Shown in pieces: positions 8,889 to 18,713 of a stretch of 50,203 bases of DNA. Source of the DNA: Catenulispora sp. (GTDB lineage: Bacteria > Actinomycetota > Actinomycetes > Streptomycetales > Catenulisporaceae); contig JABFWL010000285.1 of NCBI GenBank assembly GCA_013362315.1, positions 1 to 50,203 of the forward strand, in the 5' to 3' direction. Below the pieces are notes generated by a model that saw nothing but the letters and a program-made list of their open reading frames with translations, searched no databases and was not told where the DNA came from. Within the stretch, counting starts at the first letter, position 1. Each line of letters starts with the position of its first letter. The position numbers and the translations under genes are program-made.

Positions 8889-9992
8889 GTGGAACCCCTG
8901 ACACCGGGCCGGCGGACGGGCCGCAGGCGGGTGCTCGGGGCCGCGGGCGACACGCTGACCGTCGCTCTCGTGGTGCCGCTGCAAGGGTCCGCCGGCGTGT
9001 TCGGCCCCTCGTGTGAATTGGCCGCACGGCTGGCGGCGAGCGAGCTCAACGACGCCGGCGGCGTGCTGGGACGCCGCGTCCGGCTGCTGACCGTGGACGG
9101 CGGCGCGCCGCCGGCGCGGGTCGCCGCCGAGGTCGAGGCGCTGATCTCGCTGGGCGGGGTGGACGCCGTGGTCGGCTGGCACATCTCCGCGGTGCGCCGC
9201 GCGCTCGTCCCGCGGATCGCCGGCCGCGTCCCGTACGTCTACACGGCGCAGTACGAGGGCGGGGAGCGGACGCCGGGAGTGTTCATGACCGGGGAGACCC
9301 CGGCCGGGCAGCTGCTGCCGGCCATGCGGCTGCTCGCGTCGTCCGCCGGGATCAGGCGCTGGTGTGTGGTCGGCAACGACTACATCTGGCCGCGGGTCAC
9401 CGCACAGGCGGCCCGCCGCTATGCGCGCTCCTGCGGGGCCACTGTGCGGGAGGAGATCTTCGTCCCGCTGGGCACCGAGGACTTCACCGGTGTGGTGCGC
9501 CGCGTCGAGCGGTGCGAGGCCGACGCGGTCCTGATGCTGCTGGTGGGTGCGGACGCGGTGCATTTCAACCGCGGCTTCGCCGAGCGCGGGCTGCATCAAC
9601 GGTGCCTGCGGCTGAGCACGCACATGGACGAGAACATGCTGCTGGCCACCGGCGCCGGGGCGACCGAGAACCTGTGGGCGGCGGCCGGTTACTTCGAGAC
9701 GCTCGCGACCGCGGAGAGCCTGGACTTCAACGGGCGCTACGCGGCCCGCTTCGGTCCCGAGGCGCCGCCGCTGAGCAGCTTGGGAGAGTCCTGCTACGAG
9801 GGGATCATGCTGTTGGCGGCGCTGGTCCGGCGAGCCCGCACCCTTGATGTGCGGGCAGTCGAGGCCGCTGCCGAGGGGGTGCTCTACGAGGGCCCGCGCG
9901 GCCGGCTCGGGCTGCACGGCAATCACGTGTCCCAGCGCATCTACCTGGCCAAAGCGGACGTCTTCGACTTCGACATCATCACCCAACTGTGA
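8889..9992 (+). CDS. AmiC/FmdD-like amide or urea-binding protein without signal peptide
   Basis: About 367 residues of the type I periplasmic-binding fold used by AmiC, FmdD and UrtA. Blocks: VALVVPLQGSAGVFGPSCELAA, ELNDAGGVLGRRVRLLTVD, VDAVVGWHISAVRRALVP, VPYVYTAQYEGGE, RWCVVGNDYIWPR and FVPLGTEDF. The GTG at 8889 is chosen for GAGGTG 5 nt upstream. The N-terminus is Arg-rich and lacks a hydrophobic signal segment, so the protein should stay in the cytosol, as AmiC does. AmiC is an amide sensor that holds back the antiterminator AmiR; no AmiR-like gene is seen here. Placement before an NCS1 permease and urease suggests it senses urea or a short amide. Confidence 0.75.
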   Translation: MEPLTPGRRTGRRRVLGAAGDTLTVALVVPLQGSAGVFGPSCELAARLAASELNDAGGVLGRRVRLLTVDGGAPPARVAAEVEALISLGGVDAVVGWHISAVRRALVPRIAGRVPYVYTAQYEGGERTPGVFMTGETPAGQLLPAMRLLASSAGIRRWCVVGNDYIWPRVTAQAARRYARSCGATVREEIFVPLGTEDFTGVVRRVERCEADAVLMLLVGADAVHFNRGFAERGLHQRCLRLSTHMDENMLLATGAGATENLWAAAGYFETLATAESLDFNGRYAARFGPEAPPLSSLGESCYEGIMLLAALVRRARTLDVRAVEAAAEGVLYEGPRGRLGLHGNHVSQRIYLAKADVFDFDIITQL

Positions 9993-10189
9993 CGCCCTGC
10001 CTTTCCGCCTCTCGATGGCGAGACTCATCGTAAGCCCTGGTGAGGCCAGATGCCCCGTCGTAGAAATATTTTCCTGAGGAAGTAACTCGGCGTAACACAG
10101 CTGACATCAGCCGACTCGACGCTCTTCGCGTCCGGTGGATCCGGCCACCGGCGAACCCCACCGCCCCACCAAAGCGAAGAGGGAAGAGC
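9993..10189 (+). promoter_or_regulatory. Upstream region of the permease/urease genes with GTAAC half-sites
   Basis: GTAAC occurs at 10082-10086 and 10092-10096, followed by GACAT at 10103-10107. The spacing is near the 11-bp rhythm of GlnR boxes, the usual nitrogen regulator of actinomycete urease and permease genes. The match is loose (the first spacer is 5, not 6), so this is only a candidate. GAGGGAAGAG directly before ATG 10190 is a strong ribosome site. Confidence 0.3.
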
Positions 10190-11902
10190 ATGACTGACAC
10201 CGACAGCCAGTCCGCCGTCGCCCCACCATCGCCACAAGCCGACCCGACGACGGCTCGGCGCTCCTATCACCGCTGGGCCAAGAACGACACGCTCGAGGAC
10301 TACTCGCTGCGCTATGCGCCCAAGTCCTTCCGCCGCTGGAGCCCGTACGTCGTGGCCACCACCGCGCTCGGCGGCATCGCCTACCTGGCGGACTTCGCCA
10401 TCGGCGGGTCGATCGCCATCTCCTACGGCTTCTCCAGCGCCGCGGCCGCCATCGCCATCGCCGCGGTCATCATCTTCGTCACCGGCATCCCGATCGCCTA
10501 CTACTCGGCGAAGTACTCCATCGACATGGACCTGCTCACCCGCGGCGCCGGCTTCGGCTACCTGGGATCGACGCTGACTTCGATCATCTACGCCAGCTTC
10601 ACCTTCATCTTCTTCGCCCTCGAAGGCTCGATCATGGCGCAGGCCTTCCAACTCGGCCTGCACATCCCGCTCGCGATCAGCTATCTGATCGCCTCGCTCC
10701 TGGTGATCCCCCTGGTCATCTACGGCATGACCGCCCTGTCGAAGATGCAGGTGTGGACCCAGCCGATCTGGCTGCTGCTCATGGTCGCCCCCTTCGTCTC
10801 CATCGCGATCCAGGACCCGGGCAAGTTCGCCGCGTTCACCCACTTCGGCGGCAACTCCGCCACCGGCTCGGCCTTCAGCTTCCTGTCCGCCGGAGCGGGC
10901 GCCGGCGTCGCGCTGTCCCTGATCGCGCAGATCGGCGAGCAGGTCGACTATCTGCGCTTCATGCCCGACAAGACCCCCGCGAACGCCAAGCGCTGGTGGG
11001 CCTCGGTCCTGTCGGCCGGACCCGGCTGGGTCGTCCTCGGCGCGCTCAAGCAGCTCGGCGGCGCCTTCCTCGCGTTCTACATCGCCGACAAGGTGGGCCT
11101 GACCAAGGCCGACCAGCCCATCCAGCAGTACCTCGCGGGCCTGAAGACCTTCGCCGCCCCGGTGGCCCTGGGCCTGGCCACCTTCTTCGTGATCCTCTCC
11201 CAGATCAAGATCAACACGACGAACGCCTACTCCGGCTCGCTGTCCTGGTCCAACTTCTTCTCCCGGCTGCTGCACTGGCATCCCGGCCGGGTGGTGTGGA
11301 TCTTCCTGAACGTCGGCATCTCCCTGGCGCTGATGGAGGGCGGCGTGTTCGGCTTCCTCAACAACGTCCTGGGCTTCTACTCCAACGTCGCCATCGCCTG
11401 GATCGGCGCGGTGACCGCCGACCTGGTCATCAACAAGCCGCTGAAGCTCAGCCCGTCCTACATCGAGTTCAAGCGCGCGCACCTGTACAACTTCAATCCG
11501 GTCGGCTTCGGCTCGATGCTGATCGCCTCCGTGGTGTCCATCGCCGCGTACTACAACGCGTTCGGCGCCTACGCCAAGGCGTTCTCCCCGCTCATCGCGC
11601 TGGGCATCGGCATCGTGCTGTCGCCGGTGCTGGCCTATGCCACCAAGGGCCGGTACTACATCGCCCGCGTCGACGAGATGGCTGAACCGCTCATCGTCGA
11701 CGGCCTCCTCTCCGCCGCCACGCTGACCTGCACCGTGTGCACCGACACCTTCGAGCGCCCGGACATGGCCGCATGTCCCTTCCACTCCGGCGCCATCTGC
11801 TCACTGTGCTGCAGCCTGGAGAAGAGCTGCCACGACGCCTGCAAGAAGACCGGTCCCGTCCACCTCGGCATCCCGGTTGTCCAGGCCGTAGCAGAGGCCT
11901 GA
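10190..11902 (+). CDS. NCS1-family permease with Cys-rich C-terminal domain
   Basis: 570 residues. Residues about 45-485 form a 12-helix transporter of the nucleobase-cation-symport-1 (cytosine/purine/allantoin) type. After the last helix, residues about 505-555 hold a Cys/His-rich module: CTVC, then CPFHSGAICSLCCSLE and CHDACKK, with nine cysteines and two histidines. I recall a similar ICSLCCSLE..CHD block at the ends of some other bacterial transporter or sensor proteins, but I know no function for it; metal binding is likely. Position between an amide/urea sensor and ureABC suggests uptake of urea or another nitrogen source such as a purine breakdown product. Substrate is not certain. Confidence 0.85.
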   Translation: MTDTDSQSAVAPPSPQADPTTARRSYHRWAKNDTLEDYSLRYAPKSFRRWSPYVVATTALGGIAYLADFAIGGSIAISYGFSSAAAAIAIAAVIIFVTGIPIAYYSAKYSIDMDLLTRGAGFGYLGSTLTSIIYASFTFIFFALEGSIMAQAFQLGLHIPLAISYLIASLLVIPLVIYGMTALSKMQVWTQPIWLLLMVAPFVSIAIQDPGKFAAFTHFGGNSATGSAFSFLSAGAGAGVALSLIAQIGEQVDYLRFMPDKTPANAKRWWASVLSAGPGWVVLGALKQLGGAFLAFYIADKVGLTKADQPIQQYLAGLKTFAAPVALGLATFFVILSQIKINTTNAYSGSLSWSNFFSRLLHWHPGRVVWIFLNVGISLALMEGGVFGFLNNVLGFYSNVAIAWIGAVTADLVINKPLKLSPSYIEFKRAHLYNFNPVGFGSMLIASVVSIAAYYNAFGAYAKAFSPLIALGIGIVLSPVLAYATKGRYYIARVDEMAEPLIVDGLLSAATLTCTVCTDTFERPDMAACPFHSGAICSLCCSLEKSCHDACKKTGPVHLGIPVVQAVAEA

Positions 11903-11923
11903 GAGGCACAGGTTTCAAGCAGC

Positions 11924-12020
11924 ACAGGCTTTTGAGAAGTACAGGCTTTTGAGAAGTACAGATCTTCGAGAGCCGGGCTTTTTGAAAGGTGCAGATTTCT
12001 TTGATTTTTGTGAAAGGTAC
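11924..12020 (+). repeat. 17-bp tandem repeat array in the ureA leader
   Basis: ACAGGCTTTTGAGAAGT is present twice in direct tandem (11924-11940, 11941-11957). Degenerate copies follow (ACAGATCTTCGAGA at 11958; AGGTGCAGATTTCTTTG; AGGTACAGATC just before the ureA ATG). The tract is much more AT-rich than its surroundings. The last unit supplies the ureA ribosome site GAAAGG, so the units look like copies of a translation-initiation leader. Confidence 0.75.
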
Positions 12021-12025
12021 AGATC

Positions 12026-12328
12026 ATGCTGCTGTCCCCCCACGAGCAGGAACGCCTGCTGATCCACGTCGCCGCCGGCCTGGCACGAGAGCGGCGCGAC
12101 CGCGGACTGCGCTTGAACTATCCGGAGGCTGTCGCCCTCATCAGCTCGTTCCTGCTGGAACGGGCCCGCGACGGACAGTCCGTCGCCGAGCTGATGGACG
12201 CCGGACGCCGGGTGCTCAGCCGCGAGGACGTGATGGAGGGAGTGCCGGAGATGGTCAAGGAAGTACAGATCGAGGCGACCTTCCCGGACGGGACGAAGCT
12301 CGTCACCGTGCACCGGCCGATCGGGTGA
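12026..12328 (+). CDS. ureA: Urease gamma subunit
   Basis: A 100-residue UreA of normal length: [39 protein letters not shown], then [20 protein letters not shown] and EIQ-like [20 protein letters not shown]. It is part of the (alpha-beta-gamma)3 nickel enzyme that splits urea into ammonia and carbamate in the cytosol. A GAAAGG ribosome site sits within the repeat-derived leader. Its stop overlaps the ureB GTG by 4 nt. It heads ureABCFGD. Confidence 0.98.
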   Translation: MLLSPHEQERLLIHVAAGLARERRDRGLRLNYPEAVALISSFLLERARDGQSVAELMDAGRRVLSREDVMEGVPEMVKEVQIEATFPDGTKLVTVHRPIG

Positions 12329-12696
12329 GCACCTTGTCAGAGCACGCGGAACAGCAGCCGGCCGGCGGCGGTCTGGTTCCCGGCGAGTACCGCCTCGCCG
12401 GGACCCCGGTCGTCCTCAACGCCGGGGCCCCCAGTACGACGCTGGTCGTGCTGAACCGGGGCGACCGGCCGGTGCAGGTCGGCTCCCACTACCACTTCGC
12501 CGAAGCCAACCCGGCGCTCGAATTCGACCGGCCCGCCGCCTGGGGACAGCGGCTGGACATCCCGGCCGGCACCGCGGTGCGCTTCGAACCGGGCCTGGCC
12601 CGCGAGGTGGCGCTGGTGCCGATCGCCGGGCGGCGCGTGGTCACCGGGCTGCGCGGCGAGGCCGGCGCTCATGAGGGAGGCAGGCTCGATGGCTGA
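12325..12696 (+). CDS. ureB: Urease beta subunit
   Basis: 123 residues, starting at GTG 12325 inside the ureA stop. Family blocks: [68 protein letters not shown] and [13 protein letters not shown]. It is the small jelly-roll subunit next to UreC. The 3' end overlaps ureC by 8 bp. Confidence 0.97.
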   Translation: MSTLSEHAEQQPAGGGLVPGEYRLAGTPVVLNAGAPSTTLVVLNRGDRPVQVGSHYHFAEANPALEFDRPAAWGQRLDIPAGTAVRFEPGLAREVALVPIAGRRVVTGLRGEAGAHEGGRLDG

Positions 12697-14413
12697 GATC
12701 TCCCGGGAGCGCTACGCCGCACTGTACGGCCCGACCACCGGAGACCGGGTCCGGCTGGCGGACACCGACCTGTTCATCGAGGTCGAGGAAGACCGGTGCG
12801 CCGGCGGCGAGGAAGCGGTGTTCGGCGGCGGCAAGGTGATCCGCGAGTCGATGGGCATGGCGCACGCCGTCCGGACCACGCGCGACGGCGTTCCCGGCAC
12901 CCCCGACACCGTGATCACCGGGGTGATCGTGCTGGACCACTGGGGCGTCGTCAAGGCGGACGTCGGCATCCGCGACGGCCGGATCGTCGCCCTCGGCAAA
13001 GCCGGGAACCCCGACACCATGGACGGGGTGCACCCGGAGCTCGTCATCGGACCGTCCACCGAGATCATCGCCGGCAACGGCAAGATCCTGACCGCCGGCG
13101 GCATCGACGGGCACGTGCACCTGATCTGCCCGCAGTCGATCACCGAGGCGCTCGGTTCCGGCGTGACCACGCTGATCGGCGGCGGCACCGGACCGGCCGA
13201 GGGCAGCAAGGCGACCACCGTGACACCCGGAGCGTGGCATCTGGCCCGGATGTTCGAGGCGCTGGACCCCTGGCCGGTGAACTTCGCGTTGCTCGGCAAG
13301 GGGAACAGCACCAACGAGGAAGCTTTGTGGGAGCAGCTGCGCGCCGGTGCCGCAGGCTTCAAGATCCATGAGGACTGGGGTGCGACCCCGGCGGTGATCG
13401 ACACCTGCCTGCGCGTTGCGGACGCCTCCGGAGCACAGGTCTCGATCCACACCGACACCCTCAACGAGGCCGGTTTCGTCGAGGACACCGTCGCGGCCGT
13501 CGCCGGACGCACCCTGGAGGCGTATCACGTGGAGGGTGCCGGCGGCGGGCACGCCCCGGACATCATCACCGTGGCCGGGCTGCCGAACTTCCTGCCCGCC
13601 TCGACCAACCCGACCCGGCCGCACACGGTCAACACCATCGACGAGCATCTCGACATGCTGATGGTCTGCCACCACCTGCAGCCCTCGATCCCGGAGGACC
13701 TGGCCTTCGCCGAGTCGCGGATCCGGCCGACCACCATCGCCGCCGAGGACATCCTGCACGACCTCGGCGCGATCTCGATGATCGGCTCGGACTCCCAGGC
13801 CATGGGCCGGATCGGCGAAGTGGTGCTGCGGACGTGGCAGACCGCGCACGTGATGAAACGCCGGCGCGGCGCACTGCCCGGGGACGGCCCGGCGGACAAC
13901 CACCGCGCGCGGCGCTACGTGGCCAAGTACACGATCGGCCCGGCGGTCGCGCACGGCATGGACGCCGAGATCGGCTCGGTGGAACCGGGCAAGCTCGCCG
14001 ACCTGGTGCTCTGGGAGCCGGCCTTCTTCGGCGTGCGGCCGGCGCTGGTCATCAAGGGCGGAGCCATCGCCTGGGCGGCGATGGGCGACGCGAACGCGTC
14101 GATCCCTACTCCGCAGCCGGTGCTGCCGCGCCCGATGTTCGGGGCCTACGGAGCGGCCGCGCCCGCCACCAGCTTGGCGTTCGTCGCCGAGGCCGCGTCG
14201 CAGGACGGACTGGCTGAGCGGTTGGGAGTCCGGCGGCGACTTGCCGTCCAGCGCAGCGTCAGAGGCCTGACAAAGGAGGACCTGCCGGAGAACACCGCGC
14301 TGCCCCGGATCGAGGTCGACGCGGACACTTTCACCGTGCGCATCGACGGCGAAACCGTGGAACCGGCCCCGGCCGAGGCGCTGCCGATGGCCCAGCGCTA
14401 CTTCCTGTTCTGA
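12689..14413 (+). CDS. ureC: Urease alpha subunit (catalytic)
   Basis: 574 residues. Nickel ligands and active-site groups are all present: HVH (His142, His144), the carbamylated Lys225 in GFKIHEDWG, His254 (SIHTDTLNE), His280 ([14 protein letters not shown]) and the mobile-flap CHH at 327-329. The start at 12689 is supported by GAGGGAGG 8-9 nt upstream; a nearer ATG at 12671 overlaps that ribosome site. Full length for a bacterial UreC, so the enzyme should be active once matured. Confidence 0.98.
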   Translation: MAEISRERYAALYGPTTGDRVRLADTDLFIEVEEDRCAGGEEAVFGGGKVIRESMGMAHAVRTTRDGVPGTPDTVITGVIVLDHWGVVKADVGIRDGRIVALGKAGNPDTMDGVHPELVIGPSTEIIAGNGKILTAGGIDGHVHLICPQSITEALGSGVTTLIGGGTGPAEGSKATTVTPGAWHLARMFEALDPWPVNFALLGKGNSTNEEALWEQLRAGAAGFKIHEDWGATPAVIDTCLRVADASGAQVSIHTDTLNEAGFVEDTVAAVAGRTLEAYHVEGAGGGHAPDIITVAGLPNFLPASTNPTRPHTVNTIDEHLDMLMVCHHLQPSIPEDLAFAESRIRPTTIAAEDILHDLGAISMIGSDSQAMGRIGEVVLRTWQTAHVMKRRRGALPGDGPADNHRARRYVAKYTIGPAVAHGMDAEIGSVEPGKLADLVLWEPAFFGVRPALVIKGGAIAWAAMGDANASIPTPQPVLPRPMFGAYGAAAPATSLAFVAEAASQDGLAERLGVRRRLAVQRSVRGLTKEDLPENTALPRIEVDADTFTVRIDGETVEPAPAEALPMAQRYFLF

Positions 14414-14425
14414 GGGCCTCCAGCC

Positions 14426-15083
14426 ATGAACCTGACCTCGCTGCTTCTGTTGGCGGACAGCCGCCTGCCCGCCGGGACGCACGCGCACTCCGGCGGGCTG
14501 GAGGCCGCCGTCGCCACCGAACGGGTCACAGACGCCGTCAGCCTGCACGCGTTCCTGCTCGGCAGGCTCACCACGACCGGACTGGTCACCGCGGCGTTCG
14601 CGGCCGCCGCGCTGAACCCCGGAGACGGGCAGCTCGCAGTGCTCGACGCGGAGTTCGAGGCGCGTACTCCATCCCCTGCGCAACGCCGTGCTTCCCGGGC
14701 CCTCGGCCGGCAACTACTACGCGCGGTACGGGCCGGCTGGCCGCACCCGATCCTCGACGCGGCGGCGGCAGTACACCGGGGTGGGCCGCACCAGCCGATC
14801 GCGTTCGGGGCTGCGGGCGCGGCAGCCGGGCTCGATCCGCTCGGCGTGGCCGCCGCCGCCGCGCTCGGCGCCGTCACGGGACCGGCGAGCGCCGCGACCC
14901 GGCTGCTCGGCATCGATCCCGATGCCGTCACCGCGGTGCTCGCCGTACTCGAACCGGCCGTACAACAGACCGCCGCAGCCGCAGCCGCGGCTGCCCGGGG
15001 CCCGGCCGAGGAACTACCCTCGCCCGGCGCGCCCCGGCTGGACATCTCAGCAGAACACCACAGCACTTGGGAGGTGCGTCTCT

Positions 15084-15094
<11 letters not shown>
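14426..15094 (+). CDS. ureF: Urease accessory protein UreF
   Basis: 222 residues, largely helical, Ala-rich. The N-terminal [24 protein letters not shown] block is the UreF signature (LxLxDSxxPxGxxxHSxGLE). It bridges UreD-urease to UreG during nickel insertion. It starts 12 bp after ureC. The usual ureE between ureC and ureF is absent, as in many actinobacteria. Confidence 0.95.
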
Positions 15095-15817
<723 letters not shown>

Positions 15818-15821
<4 letters not shown>

Positions 15822-16600
15822 AAGCGTCGGCCCGCCTCGTCGCCGAAGCACGGCCCGACGGCGGCACCCGGCTGACCGCGCTGGCCGGCCAGGCGCCGCT
15901 GCTCCTGCGCCAGACCGACCCGGCTTGGGAGCAGCCGCTCGGCCCGGAAGCGGCGGGCACCGCGCTGGTGCACCTCGTCGGCGGTGCGGCTGGGCCGCTC
16001 GGCGGTGACGAACTGCGCTGCAGCGTGGATGTCGGGCCAGGGGCTCGGCTACGGGTGTGCAGCATCGCCGCATCGGTGGCCCTGCCCGGCCCGCACGGAA
16101 GGGAATCGAGCCTGGAGATCACCGCGCGGGTGGCGGCCGGCGCCGCACTGTCCTGGAGCCCGCAGCCGGTCATCGCGGCCCGCGACGCCTGGCACCGCAC
16201 CACCGCGCGGGTGGACCTGGCTGAAGACGCCCGGTTGGTGTGGCGCGAGGAGACCGTGCTCGGTCGGCACGGCGAGGAGTCGGGTTCCATCACGACCCGG
16301 CTCCGGGTGCACCGGGCCGGACGGGTGCTGCTCGACCAGACGCTCGCAGTCGGGCCACGCTACCCGGGTTCGCTCGGTGCCGCCGTCACCGGAGCCGACC
16401 GCGCCGCCGGAACGCTCGTCATCGTCGACCCGGCCTGGGCCCACGTCGACCTCGCTGACCGGCTCACGCTCGCCACCCGCGACGACGCAGGCGGAGCCAT
16501 CGCCGTACTGCCACTGGCCGGCCCCGCAGTGGTCGTCAGTGCTCTGGCGGCGGACGGCCTGGCGCTGCGCAGACTGCTTGACCGGGTGCCGTTCAGGTAG
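15818..16600 (+). CDS. ureD: Urease accessory protein UreD
   Basis: About 260 residues from GTG 15818, overlapping the ureG stop (GTGA). Beta-rich with UreD/UreH landmarks: [25 protein letters not shown], then [24 protein letters not shown], and [19 protein letters not shown]. It is the scaffold that docks UreF/UreG onto urease and forms part of the nickel tunnel. It ends the operon. Confidence 0.95.
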
Positions 16601-16639
16601 ACGGGTAACGCGGGACGCAGCCCCCTGCTGGCGGGCAAT

Positions 16640-16680
16640 GGGGGTTCCTATTCACCGTGGCCATCCGGCCCGCCTAGCGT
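16640..16680 (+). promoter_or_regulatory. Cluster motif site 1 and promoter of the FolD-like gene
   Basis: GGGGGTTCCTATTCACC at 16640-16656 is nearly identical to sites at 34667 and 44795. TAGCGT (16675-16680) lies 35 bp after the first G of the motif and could be the -10 box. The same 35-bp step from GGGGGTT to TAGGCT occurs upstream of the dehydratase gene at 42712. I infer a binding site for a cluster activator. Confidence 0.55.
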
Positions 16681-16761
16681 GGGCGGCGTCAGCACGCGGT
16701 GCGGGTACCGCACTTCTGGCGGAAGGCTCGTGCACCGCTGGAGAACCGGGAGACCACGACC

Positions 16762-17703
16762 ATGACCGCTCAGCTCATAGATGGCAAAGACCTGCAGGGA
16801 CCGATCCTGGAGCGGGTCGGCGCGAAGATTCAGAAGACCGGGACCGCGCCGGTGTTGGACCTGGTGATGATCGACCATCCGGTCATGCCGATCCAGATGC
16901 AGACCGAGCCCGCCTTCGACCTGCACATCTCGTTCCTCAGGAAGCTCGGTGTGCAGGTCCGGCCGCACCGGCTCGCGGCCGACGTGCGGCACGACGACGT
17001 CGTCGCGCTGGTCGAGGGCTGCAACGCCGACGCGAGTTGCGACGGGGTCTTCATCCTCGTGCCGCCTCCGCCGCAGATCCGGCTGGTCGAGGTGCTCAAC
17101 GCCATCGACCCGGCCAAGGAGCTGGAGGGGCTGCATCCCGCGCACGCCGCGCATCTGCTGCCGGTCAGCCTGACGGCGACCGAGCGGCCGATGATCGTCC
17201 CGGCCACGTTGCGGACCGTCTTCGACGCGGTGGGGACGGACTTCGAGGGAGCGCACGTCGTGGTGGTCGTGGAGCACGGGGCGCTGCGCGCAAACCTGAT
17301 CACGCACATGGTGACCAAGTTCGGCAGCGGCCTGATCTGGCCGTCCGACACGACGGTGACCGTGGTGCACCATGAGCACCCGCGGGTCGAGGAGTACTGC
17401 CGCGACGCCGATGTGCTCGTCGCGGTGCTGCCGGGTGTGCCGCGGCTCGTCCGCGGGAGCTGGGTGAAGCCGGGCGCCACGGTCGTCGACTTCGCCGCGA
17501 CCGTGATCGGCGCCGAGCCGCATCCCAAGAACCCCGAGCGGATGATGCCGGTGTTCGCCGGCGGCGTCGACAACGACGAGGTGGCCGAGGTCGCCAAGGT
17601 GCTGTGCCCGGCACCGCGCGGCGTCGGTCCTGTCATGCTGGCGCTGCTGGCCGAGAACCTCCTCGACGCCGCCATCGCCCGGCGCGGCGCCGGCGGTGCC
17701 TGA
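16762..17703 (+). CDS. FolD-like protein with altered active site
   Basis: 313 residues with the overall plan of methylene-tetrahydrofolate dehydrogenase/cyclohydrolase. Conserved: an AIDPAKELEGLHP block (FolD: DPxKDVDGFHP), the Rossmann part VVVVVEHGALRANL, CRDADVLVAVLPGVPRLVRGSWVKPGATVVDFA and FAGGVDNDEV...GVGPVMLALLAENLLDAA. Altered: the stretch around residues 34-62 (VMIDHPVMPIQMQTEPAFDL...) lacks the YxxxK that carries the catalytic Lys, and VEHGALRANL replaces the usual GRSxIVGxP nucleotide loop. So it is a paralogue with changed or lost C1 chemistry. It starts after GGGAGACC and overlaps the acyltransferase gene by 3 bp (TGATG), which ties it to the cluster. Confidence 0.8.
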   Translation: MTAQLIDGKDLQGPILERVGAKIQKTGTAPVLDLVMIDHPVMPIQMQTEPAFDLHISFLRKLGVQVRPHRLAADVRHDDVVALVEGCNADASCDGVFILVPPPPQIRLVEVLNAIDPAKELEGLHPAHAAHLLPVSLTATERPMIVPATLRTVFDAVGTDFEGAHVVVVVEHGALRANLITHMVTKFGSGLIWPSDTTVTVVHHEHPRVEEYCRDADVLVAVLPGVPRLVRGSWVKPGATVVDFAATVIGAEPHPKNPERMMPVFAGGVDNDEVAEVAKVLCPAPRGVGPVMLALLAENLLDAAIARRGAGGA

Positions 17704-18647
17704 TGGAGGAAGGCACCCAGGCGGCGGAGAGTCCGGCAGTCGCCTGGATCTTCCCCGGCCAGGGCGCGCAACGTCCGGGCATGGGCCTGCCGTGGCGGGA
17801 TGATCCCTCGTGGTCCGTGGTGGATCAGATCTCTGAGATAGCCGGCCGCGACGTCGGTTCGCTGCTGCTCGACGCCGACGCCGACGCTCTCCGGGAAACC
17901 GATGTCGCCCAACTGGCCACGTTCGCGCTCGAGATGGTGATCGCCGACGCGCTGCGTATCGCACCAGGGGACGGCACACCGTCGCCCACCGCGTATGCCG
18001 GACACAGTCTCGGCGAATACTCAGCGCTGGCCGCGGCGGGGATCCTCTCGCTGACCGACGCCACACGCCTCGTCGTCGCGCGTGGCCGGGCGATGCTCGC
18101 GGCGACTCGGGAACGCAAAGGAACGATGGGCGTCCTGATCGGCCTGTCCGGTGCGGAGGCCGACCAGCTCGTCAAGGAGGTACAGCAGGCCGGCCACGAG
18201 GTCTGGGTGGCCAACCGGAACGCGGCCGACCAGTTCGTCGTCTCCGGAACCGAAGAGGGCGTCGACGCCGTCGCCGACGCGGTGGTGAAGCCGGGCCGCC
18301 TGGCCCGGATCCCGGTGGCCGGGGCCTTCCACACCCCGCTGATGGCACCCGCCGCGGCAGACCTGCGAGCCGCCCTGGTGCGGACGCCGTTCCAGCCCGG
18401 CCGGGCGGTGGTCGTCGCCAACGTCGACGCGCAGCCGCACGACGGCTCGGCGGACTGGCCCGGGCTCGCGACCGCCCAGCTCACCAGCCCGGTGCTCTGG
18501 GCCGACAGCGTGGACGTCCTGATCGGCGAGCTCGGATGCGGTTCCGTTCTGGAGATCGGGCCGGGCAAGGCACTCACCAACCTCGTCAAGCGCTCCGGCT
18601 GGACCGTCACCGTCCGGTCGGTTTCCACGCCGGACGCCATGAGCTGA
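17703..18647 (+). CDS. Free-standing (trans-acting) malonyl acyltransferase, FabD-like
   Basis: 314 residues of the acyl-CoA:ACP transacylase fold: FPGQGAQRPGMG, nucleophile Ser102 in GHSLGEYSAL, the carboxylate-binding Arg in VVARGRAM, and His210 in GAFHTPLM. GAFHT at the specificity site fits malonyl rather than methylmalonyl. It most likely loads the type II ACP and the carrier domain of the KS-T-TE protein, which has no AT. It overlaps the FolD-like gene by 3 bp and ends before a strong bidirectional terminator. Confidence 0.88.
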   Translation: MEEGTQAAESPAVAWIFPGQGAQRPGMGLPWRDDPSWSVVDQISEIAGRDVGSLLLDADADALRETDVAQLATFALEMVIADALRIAPGDGTPSPTAYAGHSLGEYSALAAAGILSLTDATRLVVARGRAMLAATRERKGTMGVLIGLSGAEADQLVKEVQQAGHEVWVANRNAADQFVVSGTEEGVDAVADAVVKPGRLARIPVAGAFHTPLMAPAAADLRAALVRTPFQPGRAVVVANVDAQPHDGSADWPGLATAQLTSPVLWADSVDVLIGELGCGSVLEIGPGKALTNLVKRSGWTVTVRSVSTPDAMS

Positions 18648-18648
18648 C

Positions 18649-18700
18649 AAGACCGTCGGGCGCGGACACCCAGGTGTCCGCGCCCGACGGTCTTTCGGCC
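18649..18700. terminator. Bidirectional hairpin terminator
   Basis: Perfect 22-bp arms at 18649-18670 and 18673-18694 (outer AAGACCGTCGGG, inner GGACACC), with a nominal 2-nt loop, sit between the convergent acyltransferase and HXXEE genes. The inner base pairs probably open to form a 4-6 nt loop. Ends in T-rich sequence on both strands. Confidence 0.9.
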
Positions 18701-18713
18701 TGATTCGGTCGCT

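Noticed and set aside
10025-11785. 586-codon open frame opposite the NCS1 permease
   Set aside because: Translation is repetitive Gly/Asp/Arg sequence with no domain; the permease on the other strand has clear helices and motifs.
11924-12020. CRISPR array
   Set aside because: The units are direct tandem repeats without spacers, and no cas genes are present.
14413-14426. Loss of ureE as an oddity
   Set aside because: Many actinobacterial urease operons are ureABCFGD without ureE.
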